Assembly (NCBI RefSeq): GCF_019904295.1
Contig: NZ_CP065359.1
Location: 1,575,001 to 1,639,000, forward strand
Source of the DNA: Ruegeria sp. SCSIO 43209
GTDB lineage: Bacteria; Pseudomonadota; Alphaproteobacteria; Rhodobacterales; Rhodobacteraceae
DNA: 64,000 bases
Direction of reading: 5' to 3'
Positions 16,479 to 24,890 of this stretch are shown in pieces; within the stretch, counting starts at the first letter, position 1, and every line of letters starts with the position of its first letter. The translations under genes were made by a program, and so were the position numbers. Below the pieces are notes generated by a model. That model ran no database searches. It was not told the origin of the DNA and saw only the letters and a program-made list of their open reading frames with translations.

Positions 16479-17176
16479 GCGCTTGCGTCCCTGCTTTCAA
16501 AATACCAAAGACGCTGGCCCGAAACCATTTTGCGCCAATTTCGCGAACTGTCGACAAGCCCGAGCGGGTCGAGGATCGCATCGACCTCGGCCACTTCTTC
16601 AGCAGTCGGTTCGATCACGTCGACATCCACACCCAGGCTGTCGACCTCGCCAGCTACCCAGACCTCACCTTCCCAAAGCGCATCAGCACAGGATTCCCCC
16701 GCTCCGCCAAGCGCTATGATCCGACCGGAATGCGCCATGAAGCCGGACTGATAGCCAATCTTTCCTTCGACGACGATGTTTCCACCTTTCATCGCAACGC
16801 CCACCCTTGGACCCGCATCGCCTTTGACATGGATCGTGCCGCCGATCATCGCAGCACCACAGGACATACCGGCATAGCCACCGACAGTGATGTGCCCTTT
16901 GGCCATACCTTCGCCAACGGCCCACCCACAATTGCGCTCAATTGTGATGTTCGCCCCGGTATTGAGGCCGCCGCAGTAGTACCCCACAGAGCCCTCAAAT
17001 GTGATATCCACATTGTCTGGCAGACCCACGCCCAAATTATGACGAGACAGCGTATCTACCACGCGGATCGGCCGACCCATTGTGCAGGCTTCCATTATCT
17101 CACGATTGACCTCGCGGATATGTCGCTTGCCGACTTCGATGACGATCTCATCCATCTTTGCAGCCACCTCATTCAT
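16463..17176 (-). CDS. GlxC/MgsB-like glutamate-synthase C-terminal (GXGXG) domain protein
   Basis: 237 residues. The central part is a run of right-handed beta-helix repeats rich in GG and GxxxG (GSVGYYCGGLNTGANI, NCGWAVGEGMAKGHI, GGYAGMSCGAAMIGGTI), the alpha-subunit GXGXG domain of glutamate synthase. It acts as a structural linker that supports the ammonia or amine channel between the amidotransferase and FMN subunits. I place the start at the ATG overlapping the upstream stop in ATGA (17176). The longer open frame upstream is a shadow of the GATase II gene. Confidence 0.85.
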   Translation of the reverse strand: MNEVAAKMDEIVIEVGKRHIREVNREIMEACTMGRPIRVVDTLSRHNLGVGLPDNVDITFEGSVGYYCGGLNTGANITIERNCGWAVGEGMAKGHITVGGYAGMSCGAAMIGGTIHVKGDAGPRVGVAMKGGNIVVEGKIGYQSGFMAHSGRIIALGGAGESCADALWEGEVWVAGEVDSLGVDVDVIEPTAEEVAEVDAILDPLGLVDSSRNWRKMVSGQRLWYFESRDASAWLMI

Positions 17177-18117
17177 GCCGCCAAACTCCGGTTTCCGACG
17201 CCCCAGATACCGGTCAGCGACGGGCCGTCGTAGTTGATCACATCGCATTCCTCGGTCATCACCCGGCGGACCGCTTGTTCTTCGGTCGCAGCCGCCAGAT
17301 CGCCATTGCGGTTGACGACGACCAGAGGCTTCATTGCAAATCGGTCTTTGGCAAACCCAATCCCGTTTGGCGTTGCGATCATGTAGGTAAACACACCATC
17401 GATAGAGGTAATGGACTTCTTTAGCGCCTGCTCCATGGTCAGGCCCGCCTTCATCTGGTCGCTGACCCACACGGCAATCAACTCGCTGTCATTCTCAGTC
17501 AAGAACCGATAACCCATTCGGGTCAGCTTATCGCGCCAGGTGAAGTAATCGGTGATCTGCCCGTTATGTACGATCGCGACATCCGAAAATGGGCGCGCCC
17601 AGAACGGATGCGATGCGTTAGGCAATACCGAACTTTCCGTAGCAAGCCGCGCATGCCCCAGCCCATGTGTTCCTATCATATCGCGAACGCCGTGCTTTTC
17701 TGCCACGGCTTCGGCACCACCAATATCCTTGATGATCTCAAGACTACGGCCGCAGGATTGTACTTCAATGCGGTCTGTCAGCTCATCCGCGTCTGCGACC
17801 CAGGCTTGAAGATTCCTTGGGTCTGAAATTTCCATCCGAAAGCAATAGTGACGACTTTGGTCCGTTACGATTTGGGGGTCAGACAGAAAGCTGCTTCCGT
17901 GTTCACGCAATATCGTTTCAAACGCGGAGAGATCCGCATCCTGTTGAGACTTGTCGAATCCCATTCCGCGTAAAACGTATCCCGTTTCTCGTGGCAAACC
18001 ATAAACGGCGAAGCCAGTGCTGTCGGCGCCTCGATGTTCCTGCGCATCCATCAGGTCAACAAGATCCGCCCCAACCTTCCCGGGCGCGGCCAGTATTCTA
18101 CCAGCAATTCCACACAT
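17173..18117 (-). CDS. GlxB/MgsA-like class II glutamine amidotransferase
   Basis: 314 residues, N-terminal nucleophile amidotransferase. The start must be the ATG at 18117 because the protein then begins MCGIAGRI, giving Cys as the N-terminal residue after Met removal. GGGAG lies upstream. Further motifs are HRGADSTGFAVYG, ATESSVLPNASHPFW and IVHNGQITDYFTWR. It releases ammonia, or an amine from a gamma-glutamyl amide in the MgsA case, for the FMN subunit. First gene of the four-gene glxBCD-amidotransferase operon, with operator site 4 only 27 bases upstream. Confidence 0.87.
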   Translation of the reverse strand: MCGIAGRILAAPGKVGADLVDLMDAQEHRGADSTGFAVYGLPRETGYVLRGMGFDKSQQDADLSAFETILREHGSSFLSDPQIVTDQSRHYCFRMEISDPRNLQAWVADADELTDRIEVQSCGRSLEIIKDIGGAEAVAEKHGVRDMIGTHGLGHARLATESSVLPNASHPFWARPFSDVAIVHNGQITDYFTWRDKLTRMGYRFLTENDSELIAVWVSDQMKAGLTMEQALKKSITSIDGVFTYMIATPNGIGFAKDRFAMKPLVVVNRNGDLAAATEEQAVRRVMTEECDVINYDGPSLTGIWGVGNRSLAA

Positions 18118-18140
18118 GAAGAGCTCCCTGTTCATTCTTT

Positions 18141-18163
18141 CCTGTATACTGTATACAGTACAC
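18141..18163. promoter_or_regulatory. Operator candidate 4 between glxBCD-like operon and gntR
   Basis: A 20-bp palindrome at 18144-18163, GTATACTGTATACAGTACAC, with nine of ten pairs matching and CTGTATACAG as its core (18149-18158). It is the most complete of the four sites. It lies between divergent genes: 27 bases before the GlxB-like start and about 80 bases before the gntR GTG, so it could mediate both control of the operon and autoregulation. Confidence 0.68.
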
Positions 18164-18206
18164 GAACAATAGCAACCCCATTCGCCTTGGCAGCAGTTGT
18201 TTTATT

Positions 18207-18219
18207 GAATACAGAATTC
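18207..18219. promoter_or_regulatory. Weak operator-like sequence close to gntR
   Basis: GAATACAGAATTC lies 27 bases before the GTG of gntR. It matches the GTATACAGTATAC form in 10 of 13 positions by eye and is itself a partial inverted repeat. It could be a low-affinity autoregulatory site, or just the -10 region of the promoter. Low confidence. Confidence 0.25.
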
Positions 18220-18245
18220 ATGAAGGACAGAAAGAGAGGCTCCGA

Positions 18246-18917
18246 GTGGCTCTGAAACAAATCAAAACACAACGCAGACGCCTGGCGGACGAGGTCTATG
18301 ACCAACTGGTCGAAGCCATCATGAGTCGCGAGATCACCGGTGAAGATCGGCTGGTGCAGGAAAAGCTGGCCGCCGAGTTGAACATCAGCAGGACGCCCGT
18401 ACGCGAAGCGCTCATGCGGTTGGAGACTGAAGGCGTGTTGGAAGTGGCCGCCAGCGGCGGATTTCGATTGGCGCGCATGGACCAGACCGAGGTGCGGCAA
18501 CTATACCAGGCACGTGCCGCGATCGAAGGACAAGCCGCGCGCATACTTGCGGTACACGCAGAACCAGAGGTGCTGGATCGATTGCGTGAACTCATTCGTC
18601 GCGAAGAAGATCTGAGCCAGCCAACGACCCGAGACTATTTTATCGCAAACCGACGCATTCATCGTGCCTTCATGGTTGAGGCGGGCAACAAATTTCTTAT
18701 CGATATGTTCGATATGATCTGGGGCAAAGCGATGGCGTTCCATCTGTTTTCAGCGATTGAGAATGTTGATATCTCCAAATCGCTCGGAAACCACCTGACG
18801 CTAGTTGACGCGATAGCGACGGGTGATGTCACCGAAGCGCTGGAAACTTTCACCAGCCACATTCAGGAAGGTTTCGACCTTCAGATCGAAGGTCTGAAAG
18901 AAGCGGATAACGGTTAA
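18246..18917 (+). CDS. GntR-family transcriptional regulator, FCD subfamily
   Basis: 223 residues. The N-terminal winged helix is RRLADEVYDQLVEAIMSREI, with recognition helix LNISRTPVREALMRLETEGV. The C-terminal FCD domain carries the metal-ligand type residues in RRIHRAFMVEAGN and SLGNHLTLVDA and TSHIQEGF. FCD regulators bind small carboxylates or acyl compounds and usually repress their neighbours. The GTG start has GAGAGG 6 bases upstream. Position at the edge of the island and the palindromes in front of every unit make it the likely local regulator; whether it represses or activates is not visible. Confidence 0.87.
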   Translation: MALKQIKTQRRRLADEVYDQLVEAIMSREITGEDRLVQEKLAAELNISRTPVREALMRLETEGVLEVAASGGFRLARMDQTEVRQLYQARAAIEGQAARILAVHAEPEVLDRLRELIRREEDLSQPTTRDYFIANRRIHRAFMVEAGNKFLIDMFDMIWGKAMAFHLFSAIENVDISKSLGNHLTLVDAIATGDVTEALETFTSHIQEGFDLQIEGLKEADNG

Positions 18918-18934
18918 ACCGCGTTTCTGAGCGA

Positions 18935-18967
18935 GCGGCCAATCAGGGCCTTTGCCTGATTGGCCGC
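18935..18967. terminator. Bidirectional hairpin between convergent gntR and SHMT-like gene
   Basis: A perfect 13-bp stem: left arm GCGGCCAATCAGG (18935-18947), 7-base loop, right arm CCTGATTGGCCGC (18955-18967). It fills the 57-base gap between the two stop codons. No long T-run follows on either side, so it may act as a rho-assisted terminator or RNA-stabilising hairpin. Confidence 0.7.
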
Positions 18968-18974
18968 AGCTTGT

Positions 18975-20282
18975 TCAAATCACGAAATGCAGCCTGTCGA
19001 ACTCAGCGCGCCATCCAGATACCTCGGTTAGAACGGATTCACCGCTCAAGCCACGTCGGATCAGTTCCGCCAGACGCTCTGCATCTCCTGCTGTCATACC
19101 CCACCGGACCAGCTCGGGCGTGCCGATCCGTAGGCCATTCATGTCGCCTTCCACCGGCTCAACTGGCAATCCGATGCCACATGCCAGAAACCCGGATTTA
19201 CGAAGCAGTTTGGAGGCAGTCTGACCGCCACCATACGGCGCTGCCAGTACCGCGAATTGATGAGAATTGGTGAAACCCTCTCCACCCGCGAAGACCGGAA
19301 CACCTTGCGCATCCAACGCGGCAGCAAGTGCTTTGGACATCGCAATCATCTCATCTGCATAGGCTGAGCCGAACTCTTTCCAATCCAGCATGGTGACGGC
19401 AAGTGCAGCCGTTTTTGCGGCATCAAAGTTGGCTGTCATACCGGGGAAAGCAATTGCATCCAGCGCCTTGGCGATTTCTGCATCGTTCGACACAATCAGA
19501 CCCCCGGCCGGTCCGCCCAGGCTTTTGTAGGTACTCATGGTCATGAAATGCGCACCCTCCTTCAGCGGGTTGCACCACGCACGCCCTGCGATGATGCCGC
19601 ACTGATGGGCGGCGTCGAACATGACCTTTGCGCCAATTTCATCTGCTATGGCACGCACCTCGGCCACAGGATGCTCAAACAGGTTCAGACTGCCGCCTAT
19701 CGTGATTAGCTTGGGGCATTCGGTCTTCGCCAATGCCCTCAACCGGTCCAAATCAACGGTATACCCATCCGCATTGACGGGGGCCTCAATAGTGCGCAGA
19801 CCAAACAGCCCCGCACACCCCGCCAAATGATGAGTCACATGGCCACCAATCGATGCTGGCGGAGCGATTATCGCATCACCGGGTTTGCAGGTCGCCATAA
19901 AACCATAGAGGTTGGCAATTGCGCCCGAAGGCACGCGAACCTCGGCGAACTGCGCATCAAAGACATCGGCACATAGTTCTGCGGCGATAACTTCGATCTC
20001 TTCGATCGCCTCCAGTCCCATTTCATATTTGTCACCGGGGTATCCCAGCGATGGTCTGGATCCAATGCCCGAAGACAATAGCGCCTCGGCCCTCGGGTTC
20101 ATGACATTTGTCGCCGGGTTGAGATTGAAGCACTCTTTTTCGTGAATGCGCCGGTTTTCGTCCGCCAGATGCTCGATCCGGACCAGTAGATCGCCAGACG
20201 ACGTCGAGGCGGCCTTTGTCGCGATATCCTGAATCAGGGTTTCGCTTGCGGCAGGCACCCAGTCTCTTTGTACAAGTGTCAT
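18975..20282 (-). CDS. Serine-hydroxymethyltransferase-like PLP enzyme with altered active site
   Basis: 435 residues, fold type I PLP enzyme with the SHMT layout: RPSLGYPGDKYEMG (canonical YaEGYPGkRYYGG), PSGAIANLYGFMA, DAAHQCGIIAG (Asp223, His226) and the PLP lysine K253 in MSTYKSLGGPAGG. Two diagnostic SHMT residues differ: the catalytic Glu of SEN is Thr58 (PATNV), and the His before the Schiff-base Lys (THK) is Tyr252. A true folate-dependent SHMT role is therefore doubtful; an aldolase or transaldolase on a different beta-hydroxy amino acid is more likely. The start has AGGAGG 7 bases upstream. It is divergent from a LysR regulator. Confidence 0.75.
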   Translation of the reverse strand: MTLVQRDWVPAASETLIQDIATKAASTSSGDLLVRIEHLADENRRIHEKECFNLNPATNVMNPRAEALLSSGIGSRPSLGYPGDKYEMGLEAIEEIEVIAAELCADVFDAQFAEVRVPSGAIANLYGFMATCKPGDAIIAPPASIGGHVTHHLAGCAGLFGLRTIEAPVNADGYTVDLDRLRALAKTECPKLITIGGSLNLFEHPVAEVRAIADEIGAKVMFDAAHQCGIIAGRAWCNPLKEGAHFMTMSTYKSLGGPAGGLIVSNDAEIAKALDAIAFPGMTANFDAAKTAALAVTMLDWKEFGSAYADEMIAMSKALAAALDAQGVPVFAGGEGFTNSHQFAVLAAPYGGGQTASKLLRKSGFLACGIGLPVEPVEGDMNGLRIGTPELVRWGMTAGDAERLAELIRRGLSGESVLTEVSGWRAEFDRLHFVI

Positions 20283-20378
20283 CTGACATCCTCCTGTTTT
20301 TTGCAGTTTGGCGGCTTTCGCGTGACACCGCAAAGCAGAATTGTTATTTCTTGGCGTAGAAAAACTAAGGCTAGATCG

Positions 20379-21257
20379 ATGAGTGTCGCCCCCAAACGCC
20401 CCAAGGGACCTCCGCTGAATGCAATGAGGGCGTTCGAGGCCGCGGCGCGGCATGTCAGCTTTGTCGCGGCGGCGGAAGAGTTGAACGTCTCACCGGGGGC
20501 GATCTCGCAACATGTAAAGGCGTTGGAGGGTTGGGCAGGTGCGCCGCTGTTTCGCCGCAACGCGCAAGGGGTTGAACTGACGCCCCAAGGTCAATCACTT
20601 GTCGCTGTCTTCACCACAGCCTTTGATCAGATGGGCGATGCCGCTCGGGCCTTGCGAAACCTTAAACCAAATGCCGATTTTCACATCGCCGCTTTGCCTG
20701 CTGTTGCCCAACTCTGGTTGCCCAAACGATTGCGCCGGATCAGAGAGTGTTTTCCGCATATCAATTTTTCGGTCACGGCGCTGGAAACACCACCCAGCCT
20801 GTCGCGTGAGATGTTCGATTTGGCGATCTTCTTCGCGACCTTGGACGAAGCACCTGACCAAATTGTGCTGTGCGAGGATGAAACCCAACCGGTTTGCGCG
20901 CCTGCTCTGCTGGATCGGGTGACCGGCAACAACGGGTTTCAGGGCACTCCCTTGTTGCACGATCAGACGTGGAGCAGCGATTGGTCCACATGGTCGCGAA
21001 GCACAGGTTGTGAGGTCCCAGATGTCAAAACTGGTCCGCAGTTTTCGCTTTACAGCCTTGCCGTGGAAGAGGCCAAGGCCGCAGCTGGCGTGCTAATGGG
21101 GCACCTATGCTTACTCGAAGAGCCATTGAAATCTGGTGCACTCGTAACGGCCCACGCGCAATCCTGCCCGACAGGGCGTGCTCTAGCGGTTCAAGTGCCA
21201 GTGGCATCGCGACGAAGACCCGAAACCGATCAAGTCATCGCCTTGTTGTCAGATTGA
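20379..21257 (+). CDS. LysR-family regulator, GcvA-like
   Basis: 292 residues. The N-terminal winged helix PPLNAMRAFEAAARHVSFVAAAEELNVSPGAISQHVKALE (quoted in part) is the GcvA/AmpR branch of LysR regulators. A periplasmic-binding-like sensor domain follows. The start is the ATG at 20379, with AAGG 8 bases upstream. It is divergent from the SHMT-like gene across 96 bases, the usual arrangement for a regulator and its target. The inducer is probably the substrate or product of that enzyme (inference). Confidence 0.85.
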   Translation: MSVAPKRPKGPPLNAMRAFEAAARHVSFVAAAEELNVSPGAISQHVKALEGWAGAPLFRRNAQGVELTPQGQSLVAVFTTAFDQMGDAARALRNLKPNADFHIAALPAVAQLWLPKRLRRIRECFPHINFSVTALETPPSLSREMFDLAIFFATLDEAPDQIVLCEDETQPVCAPALLDRVTGNNGFQGTPLLHDQTWSSDWSTWSRSTGCEVPDVKTGPQFSLYSLAVEEAKAAAGVLMGHLCLLEEPLKSGALVTAHAQSCPTGRALAVQVPVASRRRPETDQVIALLSD

Positions 21258-21364
21258 GTCAAATCTCATCAATCCGGTGCATTGTGCACGTCACTTCACA
21301 TTGAAAGCCGTGCACAAAACAGTCTCGCATAGACCGCAAGGCAACTCAGATTACATAGGGCATA

Positions 21365-21454
21365 TGGCGGAGAGACAGGGATTCGAACCCTGGAGACGGT
21401 TTCCCGCCTACACACTTTCCAGGCGTGCGCCTTCGACCACTCGGCCACCTCTCC
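21365..21454 (-). tRNA. tRNA-Ser(GGA)
   Basis: 90 bases including the encoded 3' CCA. The acceptor stem pairs GGAGAGG with TCTCTCC, the anticodon loop is CTGGAAA giving anticodon GGA, a long variable arm is present (GTAGGCGGGAAACCGTCT region), and the T arm is CAGGGTTCGAATCCCTG. It decodes UCC/UCU serine codons. No integrase or attachment-site duplication is seen next to it. Confidence 0.95.
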
Positions 21455-21518
21455 GGTAGAGGTGACTTATGCGAATTTCTGAACCGAGCGCAAGGCCCCT
21501 TTCGTAAAAATGGACGGG

Positions 21519-22349
21519 TCAGAAAATACGAAAGCTGGCGACAAATGGCAGATGATCCGACACCTCATCCTTGAACGCCTCGCGCCCCATATTCATGGTC
21601 CAGTGCATTGGAAACAGTCGCAAGCTGCCGCGGACATAATCGGTGGAATAAGTGCGTGATACGGCAAAACCGTCCAGTAAATTGGCGCGACCCCTATCCA
21701 GAATATGCGAAAATCGGTCTTGCAGATCCCAGCACGAAACAAAGTCCATCATGTCATCCCCACCAAGATGGTGGAAATTGCTGACGTCCTGACCGGGGAT
21801 CATGTTGAAGTCGCCCATCAGCAGAATCGTGCGTTGTGTCAGACCGGGGGTCGAGCGGATTTCAGCGATCTTATCACCGATGATCTTGCATTGGCTGTCA
21901 CGTATCTGCTGCTCGGGCCGGTCTCGTCCGGATTTAAGATGCACAGCGATCAGCTTGGCCTTGAATTTGCCGACCTCGACATCGGCGATCAGGGCCTGAC
22001 GTCCGCCGGGATCGTCACCTTCCGAGCCGTCGATCAGCTGCAAACCTGTCACCGAGACCCCCGGTTTGTGCAGAAACCCGATATGGATATTGCCGTTGGG
22101 CTGCGGCAGGATCTTGACCTGATAGTCCAGCCCCTTATCGGCCAGACCCAAGGCAAGCCGATCAATATGTTCGATGGGGCTGACCTCGACCAGAGTGATC
22201 AGTTCGGCGTCCAGCAGGGCCAGCCCTTCGATTTGATGGGTGACTCGGTCACTGCTGGCTAGAATACCCAGACTTGTGTTCACCGGATTGAAGCCGGCCA
22301 GATTCCAGACGGCAATACGCGCGAGGCTGTGTGAAAATGTAACCATCAA
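21519..22349 (-). CDS. Endonuclease/exonuclease/phosphatase (EEP) family protein
   Basis: 276 residues. It carries the EEP-fold landmarks IAVWNLAGFNP, VEVSPIEH in place of the metal-site Glu segment, AVHLKSGRDR, LLMGDFNMIPG and SDHLPFVASF at the C-terminus (catalytic Asn and His). No signal peptide is clear. Members cleave phosphodiester or phosphomonoester bonds in nucleic acids, lipids or small molecules, and the substrate cannot be assigned here. It stands alone between a tRNA gene and a mechanosensitive channel gene. Confidence 0.78.
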   Translation of the reverse strand: MMVTFSHSLARIAVWNLAGFNPVNTSLGILASSDRVTHQIEGLALLDAELITLVEVSPIEHIDRLALGLADKGLDYQVKILPQPNGNIHIGFLHKPGVSVTGLQLIDGSEGDDPGGRQALIADVEVGKFKAKLIAVHLKSGRDRPEQQIRDSQCKIIGDKIAEIRSTPGLTQRTILLMGDFNMIPGQDVSNFHHLGGDDMMDFVSCWDLQDRFSHILDRGRANLLDGFAVSRTYSTDYVRGSLRLFPMHWTMNMGREAFKDEVSDHLPFVASFRIF

Positions 22350-22433
22350 AATTCCTCCTGCAAATGACTTCAGACTACATCAAAATGAAACAGTCCGATA
22401 ACCATTTGCGGGAAAATGCCGATCGCATCACGC

Positions 22434-24890
22434 TCAGTGGTTGTCGCCCTCGCCGTCCTGATCCCCTGCCGCGTCCAGATCGTCCGCTGTCATGTCCACT
22501 GGTTTTGTCGATGGCGCATGGGGTGATAGGTCGTCATCCACGGCAGAAGCATCATTGGACGGATCGGACTGACCCGTCAGCACCTCAGGGTTACGGAGCC
22601 ACAGGTCACGCTGCGCAAACGGGATCTCGATGCCTTCCTCAACGAACCGGCGATTGATCTCGTGGTTCATGTCGGATTTGACAGACAGCACCCAATTCAC
22701 ATCCCGCAGGATCGCGCGGATTTCGAAATCCAACGAGTCTGCACCGAAGCCCTGGAACACTACGCTGGGCGCGGGATTGGCCAGAACCATCGGGTGCCCG
22801 TTTGCGATCTCGCCCAGAATAGTTTCGACCTTGCGGGTATCGGTACCATAGGCGACGCCTACAGGCACGATCACTCGGCCAATCGTATTGCCCCGGGTGT
22901 AATTCGTAACCACCCCACTGATCAGGTCCGAGTTCGGAACGATCACATCCGTCCGGTCGAACGTCTCGATCCGCGTCGACCGGACTGAGATATCGCGCAC
23001 ATATCCCATCATGCCGTTCACATCGATCCAGTCACCTTTGGAGATAGGACGCTCAACCAGCAGGATGATCCCTGAGACAAAGTTCGATACAATGGTCTGA
23101 AGACCGAAACCGATGCCGACCGACAAAGCACCCGCAACGATCGCAAGCGAGGACAGGTCAAAACCGGCAACCATGATAGCGATCAGTGCCGCCAGAAAAA
23201 TTCCGACATATCCGGTACCCGACACGATGGCATTCTGCCCGCCGGGATCAATGCTGGTCTTCGGCAGCAGTGAATTGCGCAGCCCGCTTTGCAGCAAACG
23301 GGTCAGCGTATATCCAATGGCGAAAATGGCAACGAACGTCAGGAAATTACTGGGTGAAATCGTAACCCCGCCAATATCAAACCCCAGCAACAATCGCGAC
23401 CAAGCTTCAAGCAGGTCCGTCTGGCGCGCGCCCCAGTAAAGCGCCAATATCGGCAACGCCAGAATGGCCAGCGCGAACCCGACCAGAACCGAAAACAGTG
23501 AATCGCGCGCGGCGTCGCCCTGCCCCGAAAGCCAGCCATATACCGTACCAATAAATCGCTGCACGATCACTAGTGCTGCAATCAGAACCAGCGTTTTGAT
23601 GGCAGGAAATACGATAGCTTCGGCAGCGTTAATGTATCCGAAAGCCCCCAGGATTGGAGTCGCAATCCCAAGCATGAACAAGGCGCGCCGCAAGAACTCG
23701 ACCAATTGGCTGAACCCTGCGCCACGGCGGGTAGCTTCCTGGTCCGTCTGTTCTTGCTGAGGCTCTGATTGGCGGACCTGACGCACACGCAGCAGAAGAA
23801 GGGCCGATACCACAACGATCGGGAAGCCAACAACGGCGCGGGTCGCGTCAGAGATATTCTCGATCTGCTCGAACAATTGCGCCAGCTCGTGCAAAATAAG
23901 CATGACCGCCAACAGGTCTATATAAACCCGCAATTCTCTGATTTTGCCTGCGGACAGTCTTTGGAAGTTCTGCGCCGCTCCCATCAGATAGACCTGCCGG
24001 CCGATCCAATCAAAATAGAAGATAATCGCGGCCCAATAGGGGATTTGCTGGAACAAAAGTGTACCGCGCAGGCCCAGCACGCCAGTTAGCACGACGGCGG
24101 TGACCAACGCCAACACGCCCAACCAAGGCAACAGAATGCGCAACAGCGAGACAATAAAGGTCCAGACCCCGCTGCCGCTACCTCCTAGCGAGCGGAGATA
24201 TTCGCCACCTTTCTCGGACCATTTGCGCCCAAACAGCAATAGAACTGCTGAAACAACCAACAGCACGAGAATGCCAAGACCGCGCTCGCGGATTTGTTCG
24301 CGCACCACATCAGAGCGCAAGTTTTCGATGGTTTCGTTAATAAGGCTGTGCGTCGCCTCTTTGATGTCGACCCAAGCTGGTCCCCAATAGACGGGGTTGA
24401 GCGGCGACGGCCCGCGTTTCAGCATCTCTTTCTTTTGTCGGTCTCGGACTATCCGATCAATTTCGCTGATCAGCCCATTCGCGCGACTGAAAGCCTCTTC
24501 CGAGATGATGCGGGGAACACGCAAACTGTTCAGTTGTGTTTCGAGTTGCGCACGCAGCTTGGCAATGTCTTCGGCCTCGCTTTCCCCTTCAGCCGGCTTT
24601 GGGCCAAGCGCCTTGAGTTGGCTTTCCAGCGTCTGAATACGATCGGTGTTGGCACCGCGGGCTTTGTTAAAGTCTTCGCGATACTCATTTATTTCCGAAC
24701 GCAAATTCTCTAATGCTGCGTTGGATGCACGGTTCGCGCGAATAACAGATTCCGCCCGGTCCGCCGTGCTGACCCAGCCCTGATAATATTCGCTCTGCCG
24801 GTCAGTAAGTTGGGCAGAGGCGATCCCGCCCGAACCAATCAAGCAGAATAGCACCAGAACCAGACACAGGCGGACCTGTCGCAGCATCAC
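22434..24890 (-). CDS. MscS-family mechanosensitive channel with DUF3772 N-terminus
   Basis: 818 residues. A Sec signal peptide (VLFCLIGSGGIASA) precedes a periplasmic coiled coil of about 200 residues (LENLRSEINEYREDF, LESQLKAL). About 10-11 membrane segments follow, then the MscS core with GFGLQTIVSNFVSGIILLVE and the cytoplasmic vestibule part RSTRIETFDRTDVIVPNSDL (quoted in part). It releases solutes on hypo-osmotic shock. The GTG at 24890 overlaps the cysK stop; the adjacent ATG at 24887 is equally possible. The C-terminal about 60 residues are acidic and disordered. Confidence 0.9.
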   Translation of the reverse strand: MMLRQVRLCLVLVLFCLIGSGGIASAQLTDRQSEYYQGWVSTADRAESVIRANRASNAALENLRSEINEYREDFNKARGANTDRIQTLESQLKALGPKPAEGESEAEDIAKLRAQLETQLNSLRVPRIISEEAFSRANGLISEIDRIVRDRQKKEMLKRGPSPLNPVYWGPAWVDIKEATHSLINETIENLRSDVVREQIRERGLGILVLLVVSAVLLLFGRKWSEKGGEYLRSLGGSGSGVWTFIVSLLRILLPWLGVLALVTAVVLTGVLGLRGTLLFQQIPYWAAIIFYFDWIGRQVYLMGAAQNFQRLSAGKIRELRVYIDLLAVMLILHELAQLFEQIENISDATRAVVGFPIVVVSALLLLRVRQVRQSEPQQEQTDQEATRRGAGFSQLVEFLRRALFMLGIATPILGAFGYINAAEAIVFPAIKTLVLIAALVIVQRFIGTVYGWLSGQGDAARDSLFSVLVGFALAILALPILALYWGARQTDLLEAWSRLLLGFDIGGVTISPSNFLTFVAIFAIGYTLTRLLQSGLRNSLLPKTSIDPGGQNAIVSGTGYVGIFLAALIAIMVAGFDLSSLAIVAGALSVGIGFGLQTIVSNFVSGIILLVERPISKGDWIDVNGMMGYVRDISVRSTRIETFDRTDVIVPNSDLISGVVTNYTRGNTIGRVIVPVGVAYGTDTRKVETILGEIANGHPMVLANPAPSVVFQGFGADSLDFEIRAILRDVNWVLSVKSDMNHEINRRFVEEGIEIPFAQRDLWLRNPEVLTGQSDPSNDASAVDDDLSPHAPSTKPVDMTADDLDAAGDQDGEGDNH

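Noticed and set aside
18219..18254. 12-codon frame (MKDRKRGSEWL) overlapping the gntR start
   Set aside because: Possible leader peptide, but no distinct ribosome-binding site and no feature beyond chance.
21365..21454. tRNA-Ser as an integration site
   Set aside because: No integrase, no direct repeat of the tRNA 3' end and no composition change next to it; xerD at 48.6 kb looks like the housekeeping type.
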